A stretch of 64,000 nucleotides of DNA from NCBI RefSeq assembly GCF_004365965.1, contig NZ_SOEB01000003.1:1-64000 (forward strand). The letters run 5' to 3'. This stretch comes from Rhodovulum visakhapatnamense. Its GTDB lineage: Bacteria; Pseudomonadota; Alphaproteobacteria; Rhodobacterales; Rhodobacteraceae. Below, piece after piece: positions 1-8,919 of the stretch. The translations under genes were made by a program, and so were the position numbers. The first letter of the stretch is position 1; every line of letters starts with the position of its first letter. The notes beneath the pieces were generated by a model. The model made no database searches and was not told the origin of the DNA. It worked only from the letters and a program-made list of their open reading frames with translations.

Positions 1-181
1 GCACCGCCGAAAGCGTCCGCGTGGCCTGAACCTGAAGGGGAAAGGGGAAAGGGAAAGCCACGCCTCGGGCCGCCTTTCGGCAACAATGCCCAGCCCAGGC
101 CACGGGCGCGCCGATGCGCGCCCTGACGTCAAAATTGCCCGAGCCCGGCCGGTTCGGCAACCTCGGCCACGCCCGGCCCGG

Positions 182-1390
182 TCAGACCGCGATCCGGGGT
201 TCGAGTGCGGCGATGATCCCGCGCAGTTCTGCCAGCCCCTTCAGCCGCCCGATGGAGGGATAGCCCGGCTGGGCGCGGCGACCGAGATCGTCGAGGATGT
301 CCTGCCCGTGATCGGGGCGGAACGGGATCGACCAGTCGGCACGGCCCGACGCGCGGCGGCGGGCCTCTTCGCGCAGCGCGGCCTCGACCAGCGCCACCAT
401 GTCGGTGTCGCCGCCCAGATGCTCGGCCTCGTGGAACGACCCGAACACCGCGCCGGTTTCGCGCGTGACGTTGCGCAGGTGCAGGAAATGCACCCGGTCT
501 CCCAGCCGGTCCATCATGCCGGGCAGATCGTTGTCGGACCGCGCCCCAAGCGAGCCCGAACAGAGCGTGATGCCGTTCGCCGGGCTGTCGACCGCCCGCA
601 TCACCGCCGCATAGTGCGCCTCGGTCGACATGATCCGGGGCAGCCCCAGAAGCGGCACCGGCGGGTCGTCCGGGTGACAGCAAAGCCTCAGCCCCAGCTC
701 TTCGGCAAGCGGCACGATTTCCGAGAGGAAGTCGATCATGTGGCCGCGCAGCCGGTCCTCTGAAATGCCCTGATATTCCGCCAGATGCGCGCGCACATCC
801 TCCAGCGTGAAGCGTTCGGCGGCACCCGGCAGTCCGAAGACCACGTTGCCCGCCAGTTGATCGCGGTCGGCCTCGGACATGGCGCGGAACCGCGCCTCGG
901 CCGCCGCCTGCAGGGCCTCGTCATAATCCTCGCTCGCCCCCGGACGGGCCAGGATGAACAGGTCGAAGGCCGCGAAATCGGTGAGGTCGAAGCGCATGCA
1001 GGTCGCGCCCGAAGGCCGCTTCCAGGCCAGATCGGTGCGGGTCCAGTCGAGCACCGGCATGAAGTTGTAGCAGATCACCTCGATGCCCGCGGCGGCGAGG
1101 TGGCGCAGGCTGTCGCGATAGGCGTCGAGATGGGCGCGCCAGTCGCCCTTTTGCTTCTTGATGTCCTCGGAGACGGGCAGGCTTTCTACGACGTCCCAGG
1201 TCAGGGTCGAGGGCGTGCCGTCCTTCATGGTGCCGATCTCGGCCTGGCGCCGGGCGATCTCGTCGGGGGTCCAGACCGCGCCGGTCGGCACATGGTGCAA
1301 GGCCGAGACGACACCCACGGCCCCCGCCTGCCGCACGTCATCGATCGAGACCAGGTCCCTGGGGCCGAACCACCGCCATGTCTGCCGCAT
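182..1390 (-). CDS. uxuA: Mannonate dehydratase UxuA
   Basis: Converts D-mannonate to 2-keto-3-deoxy-D-gluconate in the cytoplasm, in the glucuronate branch of hexuronate catabolism. The 402-residue product matches the family's usual length (about 395). It has hallmark segments: QTWRWFGP at the N-terminus, CYNFMPVLDWTRTD around residue 120, CCHPDDPP for the metal-binding region, and RPDHGQ near the C-terminus. The ATG at 1390 follows AAAGG at about 7 nt. It is divergent from the GntR gene at 1494 and probably shares its control region. A longer in-frame extension past 1390 lacks family similarity and was rejected. The identification is very secure; substrate flux in this organism is inferred. 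Confidence 0.96.
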   Translation of the reverse strand: MRQTWRWFGPRDLVSIDDVRQAGAVGVVSALHHVPTGAVWTPDEIARRQAEIGTMKDGTPSTLTWDVVESLPVSEDIKKQKGDWRAHLDAYRDSLRHLAAAGIEVICYNFMPVLDWTRTDLAWKRPSGATCMRFDLTDFAAFDLFILARPGASEDYDEALQAAAEARFRAMSEADRDQLAGNVVFGLPGAAERFTLEDVRAHLAEYQGISEDRLRGHMIDFLSEIVPLAEELGLRLCCHPDDPPVPLLGLPRIMSTEAHYAAVMRAVDSPANGITLCSGSLGARSDNDLPGMMDRLGDRVHFLHLRNVTRETGAVFGSFHEAEHLGGDTDMVALVEAALREEARRRASGRADWSIPFRPDHGQDILDDLGRRAQPGYPSIGRLKGLAELRGIIAALEPRIAV

Positions 1391-1493
1391 CGCATCGCCT
1401 TTCCGAGTCGCGTTTCGCGTCCCGTTTAGCAGTCGGGACGATTGCTGACTAGTATGGCAGTATGGTAGCCCAGAGCCGGAGGGGAGGCGAATC
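1391..1493. promoter_or_regulatory. Divergent control region between uxuA and GntR gene
   Basis: This 103-bp gap separates two divergent starts. It contains a tandem AGTATGG repeat (1451-1457 and 1459-1465) beside an ACTAGT palindrome. That is a plausible operator for the adjacent GntR protein, by position only. The GntR gene has a strong GGAGGGGAGG ribosome site at 1478-1487. The TTGGTATACCAA operator found elsewhere in the locus is absent here, so this regulator probably recognises a different site. Confidence 0.45.
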
Positions 1494-2252
1494 ATGGACG
1501 AGCACATCGAGAGGGCGGTGGGATGCGTGCTTGACCCGGCGCGCCCGATCACCCCGCAACTGCACCGCTTCCTGCGTCTCCGGATCATCCGCAACGATCT
1601 GAAGCCCGGCGACCGGCTGTCCGAGGCCGAGATCGCCCGCAGCTGTGCGGTCAGCCGCCAGCCGGTGCGCGAGGCCTTCATCAAGCTTTCCGAACAGGGG
1701 TTGCTGTCGATCCTTCCGCAGCGTGGCAGCCTCGTGACCACCATCGCCATTTCCTCGGTGCTGGACGCGCGCTTCGTGCGCGAGGCCATCGAGGCCGACA
1801 TCGTGCGGCTGCTGGCGCGGCGCCCCGACCCGGCGCTGATCGCACGGCTGCGCGCCCAGATCGACCGGCAGGCCGCCGTCGCCGAAACCGCGCCCCGCGA
1901 CTTCATCCAGCTGGACGAGACCTTTCACCGGACCCTGGCCGAGGGCGCGGGCAAGACCGGCGCCTGGAAGCTGCTGGAAGGGCTCAAGTCGCAGATGGAC
2001 CGGGTGCGGTTCCTGGCGCTGGGGCGGTTTCCGGTGGACAAGCTCATCGCCCAGCACACCGCCATCGTCGACGGCATCGCCGCGGGCGACATGGCCGCCG
2101 CCGAGGCCGCGACCCGGGCCCATCTGCGCGAGATCCTGAACGACCTGCCCGCCATCGCGGCCGAGAATCCCGGCTTTTTCGACGGCCTCTTCGAAAGCGC
2201 CGCGGGCGAGCCAGACCCCCTTACCGACGTCACAGGAGGAGATCCCACATGA
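1494..2252 (+). CDS. GntR-family regulator (FadR subfamily, FCD domain)
   Basis: A 252-residue transcription factor. The winged helix-turn-helix covers about residues 20-90, with CAVSRQPVREAFIKLSEQGLL as the recognition region. An all-helical FCD ligand-binding domain follows at about 95-220, including the D..FH..L metal/ligand pattern and a later H. The family senses organic and sugar acids. It is divergent from uxuA and its stop overlaps the ATG of the first TRAP binding protein (ATGA), so it probably heads the TRAP-idnD operon and regulates both directions. The closest named equivalents are UxuR/ExuR-type regulators; the exact ligand is inferred. Confidence 0.9.
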   Translation: MDEHIERAVGCVLDPARPITPQLHRFLRLRIIRNDLKPGDRLSEAEIARSCAVSRQPVREAFIKLSEQGLLSILPQRGSLVTTIAISSVLDARFVREAIEADIVRLLARRPDPALIARLRAQIDRQAAVAETAPRDFIQLDETFHRTLAEGAGKTGAWKLLEGLKSQMDRVRFLALGRFPVDKLIAQHTAIVDGIAAGDMAAAEAATRAHLREILNDLPAIAAENPGFFDGLFESAAGEPDPLTDVTGGDPT

Positions 2253-3226
2253 CAACCGCTTGGAAACTGCCCGGCCTTGCGGCCGCCGCCCTGATCGCGG
2301 GGCTTGCCGCCGCACCGGCCATGGCGCAGGAAATCACGCTGAAGCTCGGCCATCTCGCCAACGAGGACAATCCCTGGCACAAGGCCTCGCTGAAATTCGG
2401 CGAAGAGCTGTCGGCGCTGACCGACGGGCGGATCGCGGTCGAGGTCTATCCGAACGAAAGCCTCGGCAAGGAAATCGACCTGATCAACGGCATGCAGCTT
2501 GGCACCGTCGACATGACGATCACCGGCGAGAGCCTGCAGAACTGGGCGCCGATGGCGGCGCTTCTGGCCCTGCCCTATGCCTACAGCTCGATCGAGCACA
2601 TGGACGAGGTCGCCTCGGGCGAAATCGGCCAGAAGATCGAGGCGCAGATCGTCGAACGCGCGCAGATCCGCCCGATCACCTATTTCGCCCGCGGCGCGCG
2701 CGAGCTGACCTCGAACCGTCCGGTCGAGAGCCCCGACGATCTGAAAGGGCTGAAGATGCGGGTGCCGAACGTGCCGCTCTTCGTCGATGTCTGGAAATCG
2801 CTCGGCGCCCAGCCGACGCCGATGGCCTTCTCGGAGGTGTTCACCTCGCTGCAGAACGGCACCATCGACGGGCAGGAAAACCCGCTGGCGCTGATCCGGT
2901 CGGCGAATTTCAACGAGGTGCAGAAATACGTCAACCTCACCGACCATGTGCGGTCCTGGATCTACCTGACCATCTCCGAACTGACCTGGGCCAAGCTTTC
3001 GGCCGGGGATCAGGCCGCGGTGCTGGAGGCCGCCAAGCGCGCCCAGGCCTACGAGCGCGAGCTGTTCCAGCAAAGCCTCGCCGATGACCGCGCCTGGCTG
3101 GAAGAGCACGGCATGATCTTCGTCGAGGCCGACAACGCCGCATTTGCCGCCAAGGCCAAGGAAGCGGTTCTGGCCAATGTCAGCGCCGAGATCCGCCCCA
3201 TCGCCGAAGAGATCTTCGGCGAGTGA
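2249..3226 (+). CDS. TRAP transporter substrate-binding protein, DctP family (system 1)
   Basis: Periplasmic binding protein of a TRAP importer, 325 residues with a typical signal peptide ending near AAPAMA-QEI. The DctP fold is clear from KLGHLANEDNPWHKAS at the mature N-terminus, the central RVPNVPLFVDVWKSLGAQPTPM segment with the conserved Arg that binds carboxylates, and FSEVFTSLQNGTIDGQENP. The start overlaps the regulator stop. Neighbouring uxuA and dehydrogenase genes suggest a hexuronate or related sugar acid as ligand. That is context, not sequence proof. Confidence 0.93.
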   Translation: MTTAWKLPGLAAAALIAGLAAAPAMAQEITLKLGHLANEDNPWHKASLKFGEELSALTDGRIAVEVYPNESLGKEIDLINGMQLGTVDMTITGESLQNWAPMAALLALPYAYSSIEHMDEVASGEIGQKIEAQIVERAQIRPITYFARGARELTSNRPVESPDDLKGLKMRVPNVPLFVDVWKSLGAQPTPMAFSEVFTSLQNGTIDGQENPLALIRSANFNEVQKYVNLTDHVRSWIYLTISELTWAKLSAGDQAAVLEAAKRAQAYERELFQQSLADDRAWLEEHGMIFVEADNAAFAAKAKEAVLANVSAEIRPIAEEIFGE

Positions 3227-3305
3227 ACCGCCTGCCGTGACCCGCAGTCGCTGAAACGCGCCACGCAGGCGGTCCCGTAACGAGTGGACCCGTAACGCGT
3301 TGGAC

Positions 3306-3336
3306 CGGCCGGACCCGCCCAAGGGGCCCGGCCGGC
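3306..3336. promoter_or_regulatory. GC-rich hairpin between TRAP binding-protein and DctQ genes
   Basis: The 132-bp gap after the binding protein contains an inverted repeat, CCGGCCGG at 3306-3313 and 3329-3336, with further pairing inside. No T-run follows. Such intra-operon hairpins commonly raise the level of a binding-protein transcript over that of the membrane subunits. That role is inferred. Confidence 0.5.
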
Positions 3337-3358
3337 TTCCCCGAAAGCCAGAGGCCCC

Positions 3359-3865
3359 ATGCCCACCAAGACAGAGCGCTTCATTTCGACCGTCATCGCC
3401 CTCGCCCGGATCGGCGTCGGGCTGTCCTTCGCCGTGCTGATCGCCGCCGTGCTGATCCAGGTGGTCGGCCGCGGCTTCGGCAGCTCGCCGGTCTGGACAG
3501 AGGAACTGACCCGCTTCGCGCTGCTGTTCCTGATCGCCTTCGGCGCGGGTCTGTCGCTGCGCAGCGGCGACATGGTCAATGTCGACATCGTCTGCGAGGT
3601 CCTGCCCGGGCGCTGGCCCTGGCGGCTGCGGCTTCTGTCGGCGCTGGCGACCGGCGCGCTTGCGCTTTTCCTGCTGCCCCATGCCTGGCGCTTCGTCAGC
3701 ATCGGGCGGATGCAAAGCTCGCCCGCGCTGGGGCTGACCATGAGCTATGTGCATCTCACCGTCTTCCTGATGCTGGCGCTGCTGGCGCTTTTCGCGGCCC
3801 TGCGCGTGCTGGGCATGCTGACCGGCACCGAGGATGGCACGCCCGAGAAGGCCGAGGAGATCTGA
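3359..3865 (+). CDS. TRAP transporter small permease DctQ (system 1)
   Basis: A 168-residue inner-membrane protein with four predicted hydrophobic helices and the DctQ signature VWTEELTRFALLFLIAFGAG at about residues 46-65. It is the small subunit that works with DctP and DctM. Its stop overlaps the DctM start (TGATG), so the two are translationally coupled. Length and topology fit the family. Confidence 0.92.
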   Translation: MPTKTERFISTVIALARIGVGLSFAVLIAAVLIQVVGRGFGSSPVWTEELTRFALLFLIAFGAGLSLRSGDMVNVDIVCEVLPGRWPWRLRLLSALATGALALFLLPHAWRFVSIGRMQSSPALGLTMSYVHLTVFLMLALLALFAALRVLGMLTGTEDGTPEKAEEI

Positions 3866-5142
3866 TGGAGGTCTGGGTTCTTTTCGGTATCTTCGTCGGC
3901 GGTCTGGTCGTCGGCATTCCGGTCGCGGTGACGCTGGGGCTGTCGTCGCTGGGCTATCTGCTGCTGGCGGGCATCCCGCCTGTCGTCATGCCGCAGAAGA
4001 TGTATGCGGGCATGGACGTGTTCGTCCTGCTGTCGATCCCCGGCTTCATCCTGGCGGGCAACCTGATGAACCAGGGCGGCATCACCAACCGCATCGTGCG
4101 CTTTGCCAATGCGCTGGTCGGCTGGATCAGGGGCGGGCTGGGCCTGACCAATATCGCCGCCTCGATGCTGTTCGGCGGCATCACCGGCACCGCCGTCGCC
4201 GATGCCGCCTCGATCGGCGGCGTCATGATCCCCGGCATGAAGAAGGCGGGCTATCCCGCCGATTATTCGGCTGCCGTCACCGCCGCCTCGTCGACCGTCG
4301 GCCCGATCATCCCGCCCTCGGTGCCGATGATCATCGTCGGCGCGCTGTCCGGGATCTCGGTCGGCAAGATGTTCCTCGCGGGCGCCGTGCCCGGCATCCT
4401 GATGGGGCTGGCGATGATGGTGACGGCCTATGTCATCGCCCGGCGCAAGAACTTCCCGCGCCAGCCCTGGCAGGGCTTCGGCGAGGTCGCGCGCAGCTTC
4501 GGCGGCGCGATCTGGGCCATCGCCATGACCTTCCTGATCATCTACGGCCTGCTCTCGGGCCTCGCGACACCTACCGAAACCGCCGTGGTGGCCAGTGTCT
4601 ATGCCGTGATCGTGGGCTGCTTCATCTATCGCGACCTGCCGCTGCGCCGGGTGCCGAAGGTGATCGTCGACAGCGCCGTCGCCTCGGCGGGCATCCTGGC
4701 GCTGGTGGGCTTTGCCAATGTCTTCGGCTGGATCCTGGTGTCGGAGCGCATCCCCCAGGCCATCGCCGAGGGCGTGCTGTCGATCACCGACAACAAGTTC
4801 CTGGTGATCCTCATCATCAATCTGCTGCTGCTTTTCGTCGGCATGTTCATGGAGACCATCGCCGCCCTCATCATCCTGTTCGTGCCGCTTCTGTCGCTGG
4901 CGCAGGCGGTCGGCATCGACCCGCTGCATTTCGCGACCTTCGCGGTGCTGAACCTGATGATCGGGTTGACCACACCGCCCGTCGGCGTCTGCCTCTTCGT
5001 CTGCGCGGGCATCGCCCGGCTGCCGCTGACGCCGGTGGTGATCGCCATCCTGCCCTTCCTCGCAACCAATATCGCGGTGCTGCTGCTCGTCTCCTACGTG
5101 CCGGCCATCGCGACCTGGCTGCCCTCCGTCCTGATCCCATAG
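3865..5142 (+). CDS. TRAP transporter large permease DctM (system 1)
   Basis: A 425-residue polytopic membrane protein, the Na+-coupled translocating subunit of the TRAP importer. DctM hallmarks are visible: an SIPGFILAGNLMNQGG segment near residue 60, the TGTAVADAASIGGVMIPGMKKAGY loop near 115, and a GLTTPPVGVCLFV segment near 370. It lies 9 nt before the zinc dehydrogenase gene, so uptake and first oxidation are probably co-expressed. Confidence 0.95.
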   Translation: MEVWVLFGIFVGGLVVGIPVAVTLGLSSLGYLLLAGIPPVVMPQKMYAGMDVFVLLSIPGFILAGNLMNQGGITNRIVRFANALVGWIRGGLGLTNIAASMLFGGITGTAVADAASIGGVMIPGMKKAGYPADYSAAVTAASSTVGPIIPPSVPMIIVGALSGISVGKMFLAGAVPGILMGLAMMVTAYVIARRKNFPRQPWQGFGEVARSFGGAIWAIAMTFLIIYGLLSGLATPTETAVVASVYAVIVGCFIYRDLPLRRVPKVIVDSAVASAGILALVGFANVFGWILVSERIPQAIAEGVLSITDNKFLVILIINLLLLFVGMFMETIAALIILFVPLLSLAQAVGIDPLHFATFAVLNLMIGLTTPPVGVCLFVCAGIARLPLTPVVIAILPFLATNIAVLLLVSYVPAIATWLPSVLIP

Positions 5143-5151
5143 GAGCCTCCA

Positions 5152-6198
5152 ATGGACACCCGCGTCTGCCGCCTGCACGCCCCCCACGACATCCGCATCG
5201 AGACCCTTCCGGTCGAGGGCCCCGGCCCCGGCGAGGTGCTGGTCGCGGTCGGCGCGGGCGGGATCTGCGGGTCGGATCTGCATTACTATCACGATGGCGG
5301 CTTCGGCCCGGTCCGGGTGCGCGAACCGATCGTGCTGGGCCACGAGGCGGCAGGCACGGTGATCGCGCTGGGCACGGGCGTCACCGGGCTGGCCGAGGGG
5401 CAAAAGGTGGCGCTGAACCCTTCGCAGCCCTGCGGCAATTGCCTTTATTGCCAGCAAGGCATGTTCAACCACTGCCTCGAGATGCGCTTTCGCGGCTCGG
5501 CCATGCGGTTCCCGCATGAACAGGGGCTTTTCCGCGACCGGATCGTGATCGGCGCCCAGCAATGCCTGCCGGTGGCCGACGTGATCTCGCTGACCCAGGC
5601 CGCCTGTTCCGAGCCGCTGGCGGTCTGCCTGCATGCCCGGCGGATCGCGGGCGATCTGACCGGCAAGTCGGTGCTGGTGACCGGCGCAGGCCCCATCGGG
5701 TCGCTTTGCGCGGCCGCCGCGGCCGAAGGCGGCGCCGCCGAGGTGGTGGTGACCGACCTGCAGGACCGGCCGCTTGAGGTCGCCTTGCAGATGGGCGCGA
5801 CGCGCATTCTCAACATCGCCCGCGACCCGGCCGCGATGGAGCCCTACGGCGCCGACAAGGGACAGTTCGACGTGGTCTTCGAATGCTCGGCCGCGGCGCC
5901 TGCCATCGGCCAGGCCATCGCCACGCTGCGTCCGCGCGGCATCCTCGTTCAGGTCGGCGTCGCGGGCGAGACCCCGGTGCCGCTGAACCTGATCGTCGGC
6001 AAGGAGATCCAGGTGCGCGGCACCCACCGCTTCCACCCCGAATTCGCCGACGCGGTCGCGGCCATCGGCTCGGGCCGGATCGACGTCCGGCCGATGGTGA
6101 CGGCCACCTATCCGCTGGAAGACGCGCAGGAGGCCTTCGAGGCCGCGGGCGACCGCAGCCGCGCGGTCAAGGTGCATCTGAGCTTCGAGGCCGCCTGA
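5152..6198 (+). CDS. Zinc-type alcohol dehydrogenase, L-idonate 5-dehydrogenase-like
   Basis: A 348-residue medium-chain dehydrogenase. The catalytic zinc site is visible as CGSDLHYYHDGG at about residues 38-49 and GHEAAG near 65. The structural zinc region has the pattern C..C..C.....C at about 95-108. A Rossmann GAGPIG motif lies near residue 180. The HYYHDGGFG loop is typical of L-idonate 5-dehydrogenase (IdnD), which makes 5-ketogluconate. An IdnO-like SDR, the next enzyme in idonate catabolism, is at 27097. Other polyols or sugar acids are possible, so the symbol is left blank. Confidence 0.85.
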   Translation: MDTRVCRLHAPHDIRIETLPVEGPGPGEVLVAVGAGGICGSDLHYYHDGGFGPVRVREPIVLGHEAAGTVIALGTGVTGLAEGQKVALNPSQPCGNCLYCQQGMFNHCLEMRFRGSAMRFPHEQGLFRDRIVIGAQQCLPVADVISLTQAACSEPLAVCLHARRIAGDLTGKSVLVTGAGPIGSLCAAAAAEGGAAEVVVTDLQDRPLEVALQMGATRILNIARDPAAMEPYGADKGQFDVVFECSAAAPAIGQAIATLRPRGILVQVGVAGETPVPLNLIVGKEIQVRGTHRFHPEFADAVAAIGSGRIDVRPMVTATYPLEDAQEAFEAAGDRSRAVKVHLSFEAA

Positions 6199-6263
6199 CC
6201 CGACCCGCCGGGGCCATCCGGACGATTCTCGCCGGGCCTTGCCGGGACGGGCCGGATGCCCCC

Positions 6264-6284
6264 GAGCCGCCCGACGGGCGGCTC
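6264..6284 (+). terminator. Terminator-like hairpin after the TRAP1/dehydrogenase operon
   Basis: A perfect 9-bp inverted repeat, GAGCCGCCC and GGGCGGCTC, with a 3-nt GAC loop, lies 66 nt past the dehydrogenase stop. There is no clean T-run after it, which is common in high-GC genomes. It fits the end of the 1494-6198 operon. Confidence 0.55.
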
Positions 6285-6444
6285 GAAAGGACATTTCATT
6301 CGTCCAGAGCCCCCCGACGCGCAACTTTTGCGAGAAGTCTCTTGCGTCAGGGACAATTGTCGCGGACCCTTGGGGGCGAATCCTGCGCAACGTGTGCGAC
6401 CGCCCGGCGCGGGGTTCCGACAGCGAGTCCGGGGCATCCTTCGC

Positions 6445-7497
6445 ATGTTCACAGCCACGCCCACCCTCCCGAAGATCGACCGGCTGGCCAGCGCGCCGGA
6501 CGGCAGCCCGGTGCGCGCGATCTGGATCGGACAGGCCGGAACCCGGGCCCGCATCATGACCTGGGGCGCTTCGCTGATGGACCTCAGGATCGAGGGGCTG
6601 CCCCATGCGCTGGTGCTGGGCTCGGAGGCCTTCGCCCCCTATCTGGGACCGATGCGCTATTTCGGGGCCATTGTCGGCCCGGTCGCGAACCGGATCGCCG
6701 GGGGCCGCGCGGCCCTGGACGGGCGGATGCTGACGCTCGAACGCAACGAGGCCGGGCGCAGCATGCTGCATGGCGGAACCGCCGGAACCGCCAGCCGCAA
6801 CTGGCGGCTCGAAGCCGACAGCCCCGCCGCCTGCACGCTCAGCCTGTCCCTGCCCGAGGGCACCGGCGGCCTGCCCGGCCCGCTCGATCTGCGCGCAAGC
6901 TATCTGGTCGACGCGGCAGGGGCGCTGGAAATCCGGCTGGAAGGCCGCAGCGGGGTACCCACCTTCTGCAACCTCGCCCATCACAGCTACTGGTGCCTCG
7001 ACGGCAGCGGCAGCCTCGACCGCCACCGGCTGCAGGTGGCGGCGGCACGCTATCTGCCGGTCGATGACGCGCTGATCCCGCAGGGCCCGCCCGCCCCGGT
7101 CGCGGGCACCCGATTCGATTTTCGCACGCCGCGCCCGGTTCTCGATGCCGTTCTGGCCCGCGAGGCGCCGCCGCTCGATCACAACTTCTGCCTCGGGGAC
7201 AGCGCCGCGCCGCTGCGCCCGGCCTGCCGCCTCTCGGCCCCGGGCGTCGTGCTGGAGGTGACGACGACCGCGCCCGGGCTGCAGGTCTACGATGGCGGCG
7301 GGCTGGCCACGGCGCCGGTGCCGGGGCACGAGGGGAGGCCCTATGACGCCCATGCCGGGATCGCGCTGGAGCCGCAGGGCTGGCCCGACGCGCCGAACCG
7401 GCCCGATTTCCCGTCCGTCCTGCTGCGACCGGGCGAGACCTACCGCCAGGTGTCGCGGTTCCACGCCCGCCCGACCGCCCCGGGGGACCGGCCATGA
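6445..7497 (+). CDS. Aldose 1-epimerase family protein (GalM-like)
   Basis: A 350-residue mutarotase-fold protein. Catalytic features of GalM can be read: GPVANRIAGGRA with the conserved N-R, MLHGG with the first histidine, NLAHHSYWCLDG with the second histidine pair, and DHNFCL with the catalytic-region Asp. A C-terminal Glu sits in GIALEPQGWPDAPN. It likely speeds anomer interconversion of the imported sugar. An upstream in-frame ATG at 6256 would add 63 residues with no family similarity, so the ATG at 6445 is preferred. It may be transcribed with the following kinase. Confidence 0.9.
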   Translation: MFTATPTLPKIDRLASAPDGSPVRAIWIGQAGTRARIMTWGASLMDLRIEGLPHALVLGSEAFAPYLGPMRYFGAIVGPVANRIAGGRAALDGRMLTLERNEAGRSMLHGGTAGTASRNWRLEADSPAACTLSLSLPEGTGGLPGPLDLRASYLVDAAGALEIRLEGRSGVPTFCNLAHHSYWCLDGSGSLDRHRLQVAAARYLPVDDALIPQGPPAPVAGTRFDFRTPRPVLDAVLAREAPPLDHNFCLGDSAAPLRPACRLSAPGVVLEVTTTAPGLQVYDGGGLATAPVPGHEGRPYDAHAGIALEPQGWPDAPNRPDFPSVLLRPGETYRQVSRFHARPTAPGDRP

Positions 7498-7609
7498 AGC
7501 CGCGCCGCGGCCCCCGGCGCAACGCGCGCTGCGCCTCTGCGCGGCAGGGAACATCGCCCGGGTCCGCGCCACGGCGGCCCCGCCGCGCCCGGGATCCGGC
7601 GGGGCCGAG

Positions 7610-8530
7610 ATGACCGGGCCGCGCTGGATCGCCGCCGCTTGGGGCCAGTCCTCGCTTCGGATCTGGGCGATGGCAGGCCGCAAGGTCCTGACCGAAGGCG
7701 CCTCGGATCAGGGTGTCTCGCGGCTTGGGCCGCGCGACTTCGAGCCCGCCTTGCTGACCCTTGCGAATGACATGCTGCCCCTCGATGAAGTGACAAGGGT
7801 CCTGATCTGTGGCCAGGCGGGCGCTCGCAAGGGCTGGGTCGAGGTCCCGCATGCGATGGTGCCCTGCGCCCCGCATGCCGCGCCCCCGGTCCCAGCCCCA
7901 AGCCGCGATCCGCGGATCTCGGTCGGCATCCTGCCGGGGCTGGGTCAGACCGATCCGCCCGATGTGATGCGCGGCGAAGAGACCCGGATCGCGGGCTTTC
8001 TGCTTGATCGCGCGTCCTTTGACGGGGTGCTGTGCATGCCCGGCCTGCATGGCAAATGGGTGCGGCTGCGCCATGGCATCGTGCAAGGTTTCCGCACCAT
8101 GATGACCGGCGAGATCTACGGGCTGATCGCCCGGCAATCGGTCCTGCGTCCGATGATGGACGACAGCTGGGACGAGGCCGCCTTCCGCCACGCCGTCGAC
8201 GAAAGCACCCGCCACCCCGAGACCATCGTCAGTTCGATTTTCGGGATCCGCGCCTCGGCGCTCCTGAACACCCCGGCCCCGGGCCTCGCCCGGGCGCGTC
8301 TGTCGGGGCTGATGGTCGGCTGCGATATCGGCGCCATGCGCACCTGGTGGCACAACCGGCCGGTCGCGGTCCTCGGCACAGAGCGGGTCTCGACGCTCTA
8401 TGCCAGTGCGCTCGCGGCCCAGGGCGCCGATGTGCAGGCGCTGGCGGGGGACCGGCTGACCCTGGCCGGGCTGATCGCGGCCCATGAGCGGACCGGCCAC
8501 CTGGAGCCGAGCGCCGCCGCGCATGGCTGA
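7610..8530 (+). CDS. dgoK: 2-dehydro-3-deoxygalactonokinase (DgoK)
   Basis: Phosphorylates 2-keto-3-deoxygalactonate (or the related gluconate) so that an aldolase can cleave it. The 306-residue protein has the DgoK layout: an N-terminal WIAAAWGQSSLRIW nucleotide-site strand, ICGQAGARKGWVEVPH near residue 65, the MRGEETRIAG segment near 123, and LCMPGLHGKWVRL near 145. No aldolase partner is present in the window. The chosen ATG gives the family N-terminus; earlier in-frame codons run back into galM. Confidence 0.92.
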   Translation: MTGPRWIAAAWGQSSLRIWAMAGRKVLTEGASDQGVSRLGPRDFEPALLTLANDMLPLDEVTRVLICGQAGARKGWVEVPHAMVPCAPHAAPPVPAPSRDPRISVGILPGLGQTDPPDVMRGEETRIAGFLLDRASFDGVLCMPGLHGKWVRLRHGIVQGFRTMMTGEIYGLIARQSVLRPMMDDSWDEAAFRHAVDESTRHPETIVSSIFGIRASALLNTPAPGLARARLSGLMVGCDIGAMRTWWHNRPVAVLGTERVSTLYASALAAQGADVQALAGDRLTLAGLIAAHERTGHLEPSAAAHG

Positions 8531-8919
8531 ACGGCCTGCCGGTGGCGGCCTTGCCGCGCCCGTGAAAGACGTCCCGGACCCGTGATCCTCGTCTGATCCT
8601 CGTCGCCTCCGGTGCCGTCCGGTGCGATCGGACCCTTTCCGCGCGACGGGAGCATCCGAAACCGCCCTGTCCGGCCCCCGGGGCGCGCGCCCCGCCGGAC
8701 CCCTTCGGCAACCTGCCGGTCCCGGAGCCAATGCCCGCGCCGCGGACCAGAGAAGACCTTTCACATGCCGCGGCCGGTCCAGTTACCGGTCCCATCGCCG
8801 GCCCCCGGCCTTCTGCCCCGGTCTTCGTCCACAGTCTCCTGCCCCGGCCTTCTGCCCCGGTCTTCGGCTCCGGTCTTCGGCCCAGGGCGAAGCCCCGGAC
8901 CGACGCGCCGGTCTGCCGC
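8531..8919. repeat. Convergent intergenic region with a 25-bp direct repeat
   Basis: The 389 bp between convergent dgoK and the FAH-hydrolase gene hold no credible gene. A perfect 25-bp direct repeat occurs at 8803-8827 and 8842-8866, spaced 39 nt apart, with a shorter partial copy (CCGGTCTTCGG) from about 8870. The unit is C-rich and begins CCCCGGCCTTC. The 39-nt period is a multiple of three, but no protein is evident on either strand. Confidence 0.7.

Noticed and set aside
3745-7683. Long reverse-strand open frame (about 1300 codons) opposite the TRAP1/dehydrogenase/epimerase genes
   Set aside because: It is Arg/Asp/His/Gln-rich with no motif and mirrors well-identified forward genes. It is a shadow frame of high-GC DNA.
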